From: Trichuris trichiura
Lineage: Eukaryota; Nematoda; Enoplea; Trichinellida; Trichuridae
Reading direction: 5' to 3'
NCBI GenBank assembly: GCA_037903355.1
Contig: JBAJFE010000014.1
Span: 1,302,001-1,366,000 of the forward strand
Length of the DNA stretch: 64,000 nucleotides
Positions 22,665-34,003 of this stretch are shown piece by piece. Each line of letters begins with the position of its first letter. The stretch's first letter is position 1. The notes under the pieces are model-generated. The model did not search any database, had not been told where the DNA came from, and saw only the letters and a list, made by a program, of their open reading frames with translations. The translations under genes and the position numbers were made by a program.

Positions 22665-25071
22665 TTAACTAACTTCGCGTTCCAACTGGGACATCTTCGC
22701 CACAATGGCACGAACTTCTTCGCTTAACCGTTCCTCAAAGTCAAACGTGCCAAAGAAATCAGAAATACCGATCACAGAGACAGTATACCTTCAAGCTGAG
22801 ATTCTGGATGGTAAACAACTGATTTTCGATGTGTTCCTTCCGCTTCTCGCATTCCAGAAGATCTGTCTGCAACTGAAGCGCACGATTTCGAGCGGCATCT
22901 TGAAATCGCAACCGCATAAATGGAAGCAATAAGGAATTTTAAAATAACATTACTAATGTCAATACTATTACTGTCTTCCGAATCGAGCGAAGGAACAATG
23001 TCCACTTCACGAATCAAGCACTCATCCTCCAGTTCGCTGCTGCTTGAGCTGACCGCTTCGCCAAACAGATCGTCCTCATCTGGAAATCTGGCAGATCAAC
23101 GAAGGAAACACAACCCAACACTTCTATATTGAACGACACGCTTTAAGAGGGACTGTTATTGGTCAGTAACAATAACATATTCAGTCTGATGTGAGCAACA
23201 CACACTCCTTACTGATTCAGACCACAAGAACGTAGCACGTTATTAAAACAATAACTAAGGGCATTGTTGTCTTGGAGATCGTAGACCTATACTTTTGTTT
23301 TTTCTCGCTAGTGCCCCCTGGATGTCACTGGCACCTCTCAGATTTTGGAAGGGCTGATTGGTCGCAGGCGTTTCCAATAATGGTTCCACAGAATGTGCTG
23401 CACAGCTCACGCCGCTGAATTGACCAAACATACTTTTTATCTAAGGGCCCATTGCTTCCTGGGCCCGATTAACGCTGAACCAATCACAGTCATCGCCCAA
23501 TGCAACCGATCTTCTAGCGTTTCTTTTATTACTACTGTAAGAAAGGCAGACTTTGGAAAATAGACATGTACATCTATCACTATTAACGTTACGTAAGCAC
23601 TAGTAAAAACTGCTGCTCTTGGCAGAAGGTACAGTAAGTCAATCCACATAGCGACTTAGCATTTCAACTGCTGTCTAGTGTTAAACCCTTAGCTCATCCT
23701 AATATTTACTCCAGCCTTCATATATGGTTTATCTCAGCAAATTACCCATTTGTTAAAGTTTTTCTTTAAGAACTTTCGGGACCACTCGTGTATCGCCACC
23801 AGTTAGTCTCGAAAGTTTCGAAGAAAGAACTATTAGCGAGTAAATTTTATTAGTGAACCATATAACAAAACTTAATTCTCGCGGACAAATGGAACGAGCT
23901 GTGTTGCTCCTTTTTTGAAATACACAACCTGCATATCTCATGCGCATACGGTAACCAAAATTTCGTCTTGAAAACGTACTAAAGAGTGCCAAGTGACTAT
24001 ACAAAACCTGAACATTCTTTTAGGAAAAAGAGATAATGGGTGAGATTGCCCTTTATCCGGAAAAAGTGGTAAAACTGCATTGGCTTACTGATTGCGTCTA
24101 ATTCAGGCTCATCTGTGTACAGCGGATGATCGGCTTTGGCTTCCAACGATGGATTCAAAGCCTCGCTAGCGTTGGCTTTCTGCTTCGCTTCCTCTTGAAT
24201 AGAAACAATTTCCCACCTACATAATAAATGTTCATTTTAGAAACTAAACGAACGCTCAAGTAAAACATTTCGGAGCAAAAGGCAATAGAAGAATAAGAAA
24301 GGTAGAACACTTACTTAATACTTGCAGCTTCGATGTCTGCCCTTAAAAGGCGCTTGAGTTCTTTTTCTAGCTCGGGGGCGTCCATGTACTGCAACGAATC
24401 GAAACCAAACAAATGTAGATACTTTTGCAGCGCAAAAATCGCACTTTTTTCCTTAAGGTTTTTCGAAAACGCCTTTTGCGAACATTTTTTAAAGGTGGCG
24501 TAACTACAACGAAATTAGGTAAAGAAAAATGCTGTATGAAGGTCGAAAATCAAAGACTAACTTCCGTGGGACCACTGGTGCTGTTTTTCTCTCTTTTTGG
24601 GATCAGACGATTCTTCCAAGTCGACCGGCGGCTCTGCCGCGCCTTCTCGACAAACCAACAGCTGCGCCACGTCGGCCACTTTGTAAAAGCTTTTCTTGTC
24701 CATAGTTTTCAAAGTCTCCACAATGCAAGGCAAATCGACCAGCTAAAATGGAGCACAAACACGGAGCTTTTCTAACCAAACAACTATTGAAGGACTTTAC
24801 GCTTGCGTTCATTTCGCGATCGCTAAACTTCACTTTTCCAGTACGCATATCGCTATCCAAATTTATTTGCAGCTCGTCAAGAAGCATCCCCTCGGTTAGC
24901 ACAGAATTTAACGAGTTGGCAACATCCTGTAAAACATTTTCTGGAGCCCAATTAAGCGAACAGAAACCTATATACGGGTGGAAGTCGCAGAATGAAGTGG
25001 CTTTCCAGTTCGATCGGGTCTTCCGCATTGTCCTGCAACGCGTAAGCAGACAGCTTTCCAGGACGAGACAT
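22665..25071 (-). CDS. TAF7: TFIID subunit 7 (TAF7), nine exons, 322 aa
   Basis: Exons are 25071-24976, 24926-24801, 24742-24562, 24503-24445, 24388-24315, 24216-24089, 23079-22954, 22898-22789 and 22733-22665; every phase matches and the total is 969 nt. TAF7 is a TFIID component that binds TAF1 and checks its acetyltransferase activity during Pol II initiation. The conserved TAFII55 domain is intact: ELESHFILRLPP, LVDLPCIVETLKTMDKKSFY, KVADVAQLLV, then HGITPPLKNVRKRRFRKTLR and ELEKELKRLLRADIEAAS, KWEIVS. After a larger intron of about 1 kb comes the acidic serine-rich stretch (EDDLFGEAVSSSSSELEDE) and a C-terminal coiled coil (RALQLQTDLLECEKRKEHI). A lysine before LVDLP found in vertebrates is missing. 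Slightly shorter than human TAF7 (349 aa). Confidence 0.95.
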
Positions 25072-28000
25072 CGATAGCTTGAATCCTAATATACAGCACA
25101 AATAACAAACAGGTTACTCAAACTGCATAAATTTGAAGACTGTATTGTAAGAACGCAATTTCAATTTTAAGATCATTAGTCCTACGGGATGCTACCTAAA
25201 CTGGTTAAGCCAAGTTCTATTCAAGGCACTTATTTTTATTGAAGCGCCGCTTAATGAAATGATGTTTATATTAGTTTTAGCGATACCTTATCGTATTCTT
25301 ATTGTTTAACTGTCAAAAGCAGAATAGTCACATGAGCAAACTGAGCGGGTTGTTTCTAAACTAAACAGCGTTCCATAAATGCCCGTAAAATTCTTCAGTG
25401 GCAGGTGGAAGAGCGAATCATTAAAACGCAAACGAATTCTTTACAAACTCGCTCCGAAGATACAGTAACCCAGTTGTAAGCAAAGAAATGCAGGTACACC
25501 CTGCTGACAACAGCACAAAAAACCACACGTTCATCCATCGCGACCGCAGACATCACTGGAAGCGGTTGACGTCATGAAGTGGTCTACATGAATTTAATTT
25601 CGCTGCTCAGTTACTGTAGAGCAAAGAAAAGACTATTTGACATGTTCTGAGTATTACTCTTCCTCAAACTTTTTTTTATGTGATTGCTCCCTAGATTAGT
25701 CGCTTGCGATGCAATGCCAAGCGCTCTTTCGACCATGAATACTTTTTATTTAAAGATTCGTAGGTGTTTTGGGGCCTACTGGCGCTGAACTTGACGATGG
25801 TGAAATTTCTACGGTCGACCGTAACACTTTGCCTTCCAGCACGCTTTTAAAAATCCGTTATACCGTTTCCGGTTCTTTCGCTTGAAGTCTGTTATTGACT
25901 AATGCTGTACAGAATTGCGGGCGACTACCATTTTCGCCATATAAAACGATAATTGGACAGTTTGAAACGCAGACTTTCATTGCCTTGCAAAATAGGAACC
26001 AGTACGTCTAATAATCTGGTTTGACCGGTTCCATTCAACAGCTCGTTTTGAAGCTTTGTTGCTGTAAACGGAAGCACAGCAACTTTGCAGCAGCTGCTAA
26101 CCAGTCGTCGTTAGAAAATTGAAGATTTTGGCATACAGTAGAAACTATAATATTTAAGATCTCGGCTAGGTTGTAAAGCTGAAATGTTTTGTCAGACTTA
26201 ACTTGCTAAAGCAGAAGGCACCATCGTGTTGACTCGAATTCCAGACTGGCTGTTCAGCCAAACGGAAACTTCCATCAAAGTAGAACACTAGCGAAAACAA
26301 ACAGTACGTCAAGCAAATGAAGCGAAAGTTCCCTCCTGGGATAATTAATTTCCGATGTTTTATTTCAAACGGATACAAGTCTGAATTCCGTTCCAGTTCT
26401 AACGCGCCTTTTCTGCCATAACGGCGAAATTTTCCGCTGCACCTTCGCATCATAGATAGTGACTGTTTTATTAGCTTTGCCCTCTGCAGTTTCTTCGGCT
26501 TAGAATTATTTGTATCATCCGCGTCCTTCTTCAACTTTCCAATACCAGCGTGTATTGACGTCGAGGTCTGTCATTGAAGTGGCTCTGCTTGTGTACGCAT
26601 TTGCCGGGCTTTAGCGGCGTTCGCCTTTACTAAGCCGGTTCGTCGGGAGTTAACGTCATATTGATCTGCAATTATTGCAACTTCGAACGTTTTGCTCCTA
26701 CTGACTGACGGTTGTGTCTACGAACTATTTCTCCCAATTGACCTAGCGGTACTTGGCGCTGGAGGGAGAATGCGGCTGTACGATTTTCGTTCGCACACAT
26801 TTCGGAACGACTTCCGATTTGCAGAGGTATGTGTGTGCGATGGGTAGTTTGTTGCTAAGCGCATGTCCTAAGAGTTATTGCTGTAAGTATGCCCTAGGAA
26901 TTATTGCTTACTAGTGATCGTGACTTCATGTAGCTGCCGATAGTTAGTATTCATACGTTGTCAACCTCGTCGAATATTCTTTTTTCGAAGCTAGCGTGAA
27001 CATTTAATATAAACAGGTTTTAGTGAGCAGCGAAAAAATGGAACGACTACGCTTTTAGGCGCTTTCTTATCATCAGCATATAAATTTGTTATGTTTAGCT
27101 TGGTGACATATCGAGGCAATGATATTGACTGGGTTTAAACAAAAGAGTAAAATCCCGCGCATTTCGCATTCCCAATACTGCTGCCTCGTTATCTCAACCT
27201 GTTCACACGTCCCTGACTGATATGCTGACCACGGGATAAGCAGAGTCCCGGGAGCTTCGTCATTTTTATGCTATCCTTGAAGCCTGAAGGGTGTTTCCAT
27301 TAAACCGGCTTCAAAAAAGAATACTCGGCAGAGTTGACACCGTGCCTGGTCAGAAACCTGTACGCTATAACAAATGAAGTTTCATCGGCTGATGACAACT
27401 GATTACTGATGGCTTGAGCACCTGCTAGAAATGCTTCTCGATCTAACCAGCCTCATGTTGCCCGTCATTAATGTGTACTTTGTTTCGAGATTATTCCGAC
27501 TTTTCTTCTCTCAAGAGGAGAAAGACCTGAATATTCATTGGAGAAATAATCCCTTAAGGCGAAATAGAAAAAAACGACTAAAAAAGATAACGGTTACGGC
27601 TGATAGGAATGTGCACTCATTTTGAAACTGCCACGAAACGGGCTGACCCGTTGGAACGTTTATGTATGCATGTGCTTTTGAAACACCTCGCAAGGTTGTG
27701 CGCTCCACGTTACGTTGAATAGCTCAGTGACATTGATAAGCAAAGTATGTCTACGTATTGACATAGTGCCAGCGGGAGGCGCCTCAGAGCCTGTCTACAA
27801 TTTAAACAAGCTCGTCTCAGAGAGTAGCAGCCGTTGTGACAAGTCTTTAGCACGATTTCCTTACGACTTGAAGAATTCAATTTTGCTATAACGTTGCAGC
27901 AATCGATTTTCTGCAGCTAAAATGTAAAAAGCTTCGTTTATAAGCATCGTTTACCTTTGTGCTTAAAGATAAGTCAGCTTTGCTGACCTGTTTCACTGCG

Positions 28001-29740
28001 TTTAAGAAAAGGAAGCTCGAAAATCCATCTGGTAAAAGGAGTGCACATTCGTGATTGCTTAAAATGTCATTGCCTATAGAAAGCATGGGACACAAACTGA
28101 GCGAGAAAATGTGAAATCTTTTCAAGTTAAAATTAGACAGGGATCACTTCGTGACTTTGCGTAGAATGTGAGATCTCAGTACTATAGAAACTGTTTTTCA
28201 CTTATAAATACTAGCCGCCTTTGTAATAAGCGCCCCAAGTTTTTTCTGATTTTTTTTATGGGTTTTATGCCTACTGCGAAGTATTGACTTCACTTCCATG
28301 CGCGCGAAATTCTTGCGCTGTAGCCAGCGCAAGGAAATTCGCAGCAATTTTTATTGGTTGGCATCGCATCTCGCTTAAATGAAAATAAAAGCTTTACCTT
28401 GCAACAGGGGGAACCCTAAACGAAGAAAACGCATACAGCAGCTTTTGCAAAAGCCTGGTCGCATTTTATTCGACAATTCCCGCGTGTGCTTACAAGAAGT
28501 TTTTGTTTACGTTTTTTCAAATTTTTCCTGTTAGACCCCCGAAATTTCCGGTTGATTGATAAGACATCAATCATTTCACCATGGGGTTGACCAAAGCCGT
28601 TGGCCGAGCCCAGCGCAGTGTCCACCATCCGAGTAGCATGGTATGGAAAACCATGCTAGGGGATATTACTTATCAAAACATAAATGGTAAAACACATTGT
28701 CGTGAACTGGAAATCCTAGGAATCTAGCAGAAAGGCTTCATTTTCGATTCCTGTTACCCAAAAGGGAAGATTTTTTTGTCTTTTATAAGTGAAAAAGATT
28801 TTCAGGTTACAACACTAAGTGACCAGCCCGTGTTTTCAGCGGCCATTCTATTGCTTCCTATAGCTTTTTCTTTGCCGAAAAGCTGCTACCATAGCTAAGC
28901 CTGCTAGTGATTTGCCAAACGTGATGCTTGTTGCGACTAAAGTTTATTTCCTTGATTGCAGGGGTTTATGTTCATTCTTACACACGTTGCTTCAGTCTTG
29001 TTTGTTCTGACTACAGTTTCCAGAGAATCAAGAACTTCAGTTTTTTTAAACTGCTAAATCTGCTATACCTTTTTCTAAAAATGTGCGCTGACCAGAATGT
29101 TAGACTTTATAGTATGAGAACTCCTGTTGCGCTTACTGGTAAATCAAAGGGAAAAAAGAAAGCAACAAATGTACCCATTTTAAACTGTCAGTACGGAAAC
29201 GCGGAAACAAGTTGCTACCATTCCTTTAAAAATTTACAGAATTTTGTTGGCACTGGGCGACTGTTGCGCCTGCTCAGCTTCGTTTATTCGGTAGCGCGTT
29301 CTCAAGTTGTAACTCCATATTTTGAGTTCAATAAACTTTTCTCGATACGCAGCTTCAAAATACTTATTACTTCTGTGTGTTCATGTACGTTGTCAGCGCT
29401 CGAGCTTAACGCGAATGTTTAAAAATGTAAGTTCCTGAAGCATGATAAACCGTTTTTGTTGTCTGAACTCTTTCGCTGTAGAATACTTTGCTTAATCTAC
29501 TCAACTGACGCAGCGTTGCACTGAAATAGGCACCTTGCCAGCGGCTTCATGAGTACCTCCGTTTGTTTCTTGATAACCAGTAGCGTATTCTCTTCTGATC
29601 CACGCTAGCGCCCTCCTTTATTTCACTCAGTGATTTCTTGTATGAAAATTAAACAGTAACGCGTGTTTACTGTTCCATGTTTACCAGGTGCACCTTGAGT
29701 TGTTTTCTGACGTTTTCTAAAACCATTATTGACCCAGCAT
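25072..29740. other. Gene-poor region, no gene recognised
   Basis: About 4.7 kb without a domain I recognise. Two longer open frames exist (minus 26166-26534 and plus 28928-29422) but neither shows family motifs or a convincing splice context. A short stretch near 26770 ends in a good donor (GCAGAG followed by gtatgtg) and might be a first exon. A small stem-loop at 28304-28342 is noted separately. Confidence 0.4.
28304..28342. repeat. Short inverted repeat (stem about 17 bp, loop 4 nt)
   Basis: GCGAAATTCTTGCGCTG pairs with CAGCGCAAGGAAATTCGC across the loop TAGC, with one bulged base. It is too short and isolated to assign a function. Confidence 0.6.
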
Positions 29741-29898
29741 CGGGGGTGGAGAACCTCCGGCCCGCGAGGCCATTCTACCTGGTCTGATCGACCATTCCGT
29801 CGCACCTGCTGGCTTGAACATATGTGCAAATAAAGCGGTATGTTTTTCAGCTGAGTATTCTGTACGGCTTACGGCAGCAAAAAGGTTCCTCACCCCTG
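29741..29898. mobile_element. Short non-autonomous hAT-like element (158 bp)
   Basis: The left end CGGGGGTGGAGAACCT (29741) and the right end AGGTTCCTCACCCCTG (29898) are inverted repeats matching 13 of 16 positions. They are followed internally by CCGGCCCGCGAGG, a tract commonly seen inside ZBED-type hAT ends. The flanking 8-mers CCCAGCAT and CCCAAGAT match at 6 of 8 and look like an aged 8-bp target duplication. It belongs to a different end-family from the elements starting CAGTGNTTCCCAA. Confidence 0.6.
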
Positions 29899-29947
29899 CC
29901 CAAGATGGTTTCTTTTGTTAACAGCCATCCATTGCGGCTGTCTAAAT

Positions 29948-30424
29948 CAGCCATTTTCAACGTGGGGCCTGGAGCCCCCAGGGGGGCCGAGAGGGTGTCA
30001 GGGGGGCCGAAATCGAAAGTTTTTCAGGGGGGGGGGGCAGGAGGCCGTCAAGGGGGGCTGAGAAGCCTTATTGGAACAAGCGTTATTAGGTAGACCGGAA
30101 GGGTGAGATATTATGCCAGTCCTCTATAGAGGATTGGTTAACCGTTAGCAACATCCCTCTATAGAGGATTGGCATAAATTCTCACTCGACTCGACGAAGT
30201 GGTTTCATTGTTAGTTTCGAAGAACCCCAAGTGCTCTTTTCAAATGATTTGACGACTATCGCATTATATCATTGCATTAACTTGATCCTAGGAGGTTGCC
30301 GTTGAAAGCTGATTAAACCCTACACAAAAAACGCAAAAATTAATCGACCAATAGGAAAAGGGGGCCTGGCACCCGAGGACACCTTCCAACAGGGGCCTAG
30401 CGCAGAAAAGGTTGAGAATGGCTG
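29948..30424. mobile_element. Non-autonomous hAT-like element with perfect target duplication (copy C)
   Basis: Terminal repeats are CAGCCATTTTCAAC (29948) and GTTGAGAATGGCTG (30424), matching 13 of 14, flanked by a perfect 8-bp duplication GTCTAAAT (29940-29947 and 30425-30432). The internal edges are very G-rich (about 29963-30060, including a run of ten or more G) and the right edge reads GCGCAGAAAAGGTTGAGAAT, nearly the same as the right edge of copy A. At 477 bp it has no coding capacity. It contains a nested 67-bp hairpin (30111-30177). Confidence 0.9.
30111..30177. repeat. Double palindrome / hairpin inside hAT copy C
   Basis: The 12-bp perfect palindrome CCTCTATAGAGG occurs twice, each followed by ATTGG, and the outer flanks TTATGCCA and TGGCATAA are also inverted. 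The whole 67-bp unit can fold as one long hairpin or two small ones. Confidence 0.75.
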
Positions 30425-33400
30425 GTCTAAATCATTGTTTTTCTAGCACTGGCGTGACTGCTTGTTTGTCTAATCCCTGCTTGAGTTTTCCATCTTCAGG
30501 TGGTTCTTATCTGTCTTTAATTTTTGATTGAAAATTACAGTGCTAAGACCGTCAATATTTTTTTGAGCGTTTTAGAAATGCTTCGCTTCAGCGAATGATT
30601 GAAAGGCTGAGCTAATTTTTCGGTTAGTCTATGCCTCGTAAGGTTGTGGACTGCGCGTTCTTACCAAAAATTGCATTTCCTTCCCAATTAAGGCTGTTCG
30701 CTGCTTTTATCGATGAGTAGTCGTTCCAATCTCGGTGTAACGCCACCAGCACCAATGGAATCAATTGAAAAACTATTGTACTACGCTAATTAATTCAAAG
30801 TAAATTAAAACTGATGCCAGCCGTCCAATGGAATATGTTAATGTGGTTGAACTTCATTAATGCGGGACAGTTGGGACCCGCGGCTTGTTGAAATAATGAT
30901 AGTTTGGTTAACACTTACAGTATACATACTACTAGTGGCGTCTTACTAAGTTTAAGATTTCTTTTAAGTCAATACAGACTGATTGATAAAAAAAGAAACG
31001 TTAAATGAAAAGCGTTAAGGCAATAGGGAAAATAAATGGTACAACTTATGCAAGAATATTCATCACAGTCCCTTAAAAAATGAAGATCTGAATCTTATTA
31101 ATGAGCAGCTCTGTGTGTGACAGTCCTCAGGAATTATGCAGTGAGTAAAACTATCTTAGGGCAAAAAGTTTCAATAAATCAAAGTGGTCCACGTTTCACT
31201 GAACTCTCATGTTAATTGTTTGCTGAAAATATGTACAAATTAGCAACGTTTTCGGATTAGCAGTTATGTAGATTAGTGACGCTCAAAGATGTATAATAAA
31301 TGCAGCTATGAAATGCCACGAAGCGGAGCATTTTTAACTTGAAAATGCGTGGGACGAAATTATATATAACGTAGCTGCAAGCGTGGGATACTCCGTCGGT
31401 TTGAATTTTTTTTGTTTGTTAAGGAAAATAGGTCTTAGACAGCATTTGTCAGAACGCATGCAAAAAAGTTGCTCGCTGTCATCTTTCTAAGTTAAAGAGG
31501 GAAAGTCATCTTAAAAAGAAGAACTTCCTATCTTTGCTGTATTACACTTCGACTACAATAGCCTAATTGCTTGTGTTGCTGTACGCGAAACGGTTCAGTT
31601 GCTGCAACGGTGCAAACCCCAAATTTAAGAGTTCCAATGGGGTTGAAAGCTTTAAATTCATTGAACATTACTACAATACCACCTAACAATGCGCGCCTTT
31701 TGATTACATCGGCGTTCGGTCCTTCGCACTTTGGGAATTGTTGTCTTGTACTATGTAATTATTGACACTACGGGCGCCTTCTTAGCAAAAGTAAATTGAT
31801 CTCAAAAATATCATATGCTGCTTTTCCCACCGTCTGGATGCGTCAGACTTAGACTAAGACGAGTCGGAAACGCGTCTCTAGGCAATCAATCTTAAATTCA
31901 TCACGTTGAAGCGCCTTGACTGGAATCAGAAATTCTGCATGACTCTTCTTGCAAGAAAAGTTGGCCTGCCAATGGGGATTAATAAATAAGCGCCAACTTA
32001 GACAGCGACGTCACGACAGAACTGCCATCATGCCGTGGGGGAGATTGCGTCATCGAAGTGTTAGGGTCATTACGTGCTTGGTAGCTTGCTGTGCAGAAAT
32101 TCTTTTTCCACTTTCCAGTTCGACTAATCGATACGTCGGTTTTGAAAAGCCTTTTTACTTGCCCGTACGCGCAAACGTTAAATGGTCATTCGGGTGAACG
32201 GTTCAACAGAGAGAAAACCTGTTTACCGACCCGCAGGTGACAATTCGCTCAGCCGCACCACGGCGAAACCGATTCAATTACTTGTACGTGAATTTCTTCG
32301 ATTTTAGTACGTCGCGCCCTTGCCCGTCTATTGGTATGCAGTATTGGCGTAAAACAGAATCCAACCTTGCCTACGCTAGGCCATTGTATTTATAGTTCAG
32401 TTTGAAGAGACGAAACAAGCTTCTGTGTCCTACACACGCGAGATTTATTTTAGCCTGCTAGTATGATATTGCATCTTTCCCAGGTTAGTCTCATTGTTAG
32501 TTGTAACTAAGAATCATGAGTCTACTTAAACAATCGTAAACGCGTAGCTTTACCATTATCTGTGGTAGTAGAAACGTGCAACGGAACTTCTGAAATTACT
32601 TTTTCATATTCTTCTAATACGAAAAAGTAATTTTAGAAGTTCCTTTGCTCTTTTATGTTTTAAGAAACGTTCATCTAATAGTCGGTAGGTTCTTTGGCCT
32701 TCAATTATGGGCGGCAAATTGTCAGTAGAAGATTCATTTGAATTAACGCCACATAATTTAAGCTTTTAAGGGAGCGATAAAATAGCTTATGGCCGCTAAG
32801 TTTCGTGCTAAGCTTTAGGCGCTCTTGAAGCGCTAAAGATAAACTACTGGCTTACATGCTGAAAGTGTTGTTCTTTTGAACATTTTATAAACTTTAGGGA
32901 GGCAGCGCACATTTTGTCTCGTTTTCCACTGGGAAAAGAATGTTCGTTTAAGTGAATACAACAGCACTTACCCGTCAAACGAATGGTTTTGTCCAACGGG
33001 TTAAATTCATCATAAATAACTGAAGCTTGAATTTTGAATTTCTCGAATGCCATCGAATACCGAAACAGGCAGGCTGCCATGCCTGTTTGAACAGACATTA
33101 CGTGTTTGCAAGGCGGCTTGCCTTGGTGTGCCGAAAGATCATGGATTGGCGCACGCCTAACGAGGCTCCTTAAGGGCAGAAAAAATGATTCCATTCTGCC
33201 CAGCTTTTCACAACGTGAAGCAATGTTCCGTGGGTACGCACGCCTTGCCGAGTAGGAATGTCCTAGGTCATTTATGCACTTATTCGTATGACGACCAATG
33301 TTGCTTCAGTGAAGTGATGCTCAGCGCTAGTCAGTTGATCGTTAAGCCTTTAAGGAAATTTGAACCCACTGTCTGCACCCTGTGTTCAGCAGACAAGTGC

Positions 33401-34003
33401 ACAAGGAGAAAGTTAGAACGATGTGCCGTTGCAGCAATTCGAAAGCACTATGAACTCTTTAAATTAGTAAAGGATAAAAATTCTTCGCTCAAAAATACGT
33501 GAATCCTCTTACAATGCAAGGACAGTAGAACTTGATCGACTTTTCTAAGATTGCTATGCGTTCCCCAGATGACGTAATGCTAAACGTAAATGAAACCTAA
33601 TTGTATATTCGAAAAAATACAGTAGCTTAGCGGATTAGGTTATCCTGCGCGGATATCCTGTGGTTCCGTTCCAATTCTGGATAACGAGTCATGCATGAGC
33701 GCTCACTGCGTGTCCCGTCTCTGAAGCAAATAAGTTATTGTACCGCGTGACAATTTTAACGCAAGCCTACGCACAGTAGAAACAGGACAGTCAATCAGTC
33801 GTGATAGAAACAGAGCTTCTTCAGAAAACAGCACGTAGGCTGCCAAGAGTGAACAACTGAAGTGGAGTATGTATCTCTGAGCTGAGTAAATAGTCGTAAC
33901 AATCAGTTTGCTTCCGATTTAGCTATCGCTTAGATTTATCATAAATTCCTGCTTTTAGTGACGAGATCCACTCACTTGAAGTCAAGCGCTACTGCGCATC
34001 TAC
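30425..34003. other. Gene-poor region upstream of TPST
   Basis: No recognisable gene. Overlapping open frames on opposite strands near 32844-33502 show no family motif. A near-perfect hairpin at 32583-32643 is listed separately. The right end should hold the TPST promoter. Confidence 0.4.
32583..32643. repeat. Hairpin with 23-bp nearly perfect stem
   Basis: GGAACTTCTGAAATTACT plus TTTTC (32583-32605) is complementary to 32621-32643 at 22 of 23 positions around a 15-nt loop. The geometry is within the range of a small pre-miRNA, but it could equally be a miniature element end or a chance palindrome. Confidence 0.7.

Noticed and set aside
26166..26534. 122-codon minus-strand open frame starting with a lysine-rich peptide
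   Set aside because: No family match that I know and no splice partners; could be chance in AT-rich DNA.
28928..29422. 164-codon open frame on the plus strand
   Set aside because: No recognisable domain, hydrophobic and lysine stretches look compositional, and no supporting splice or neighbour context.
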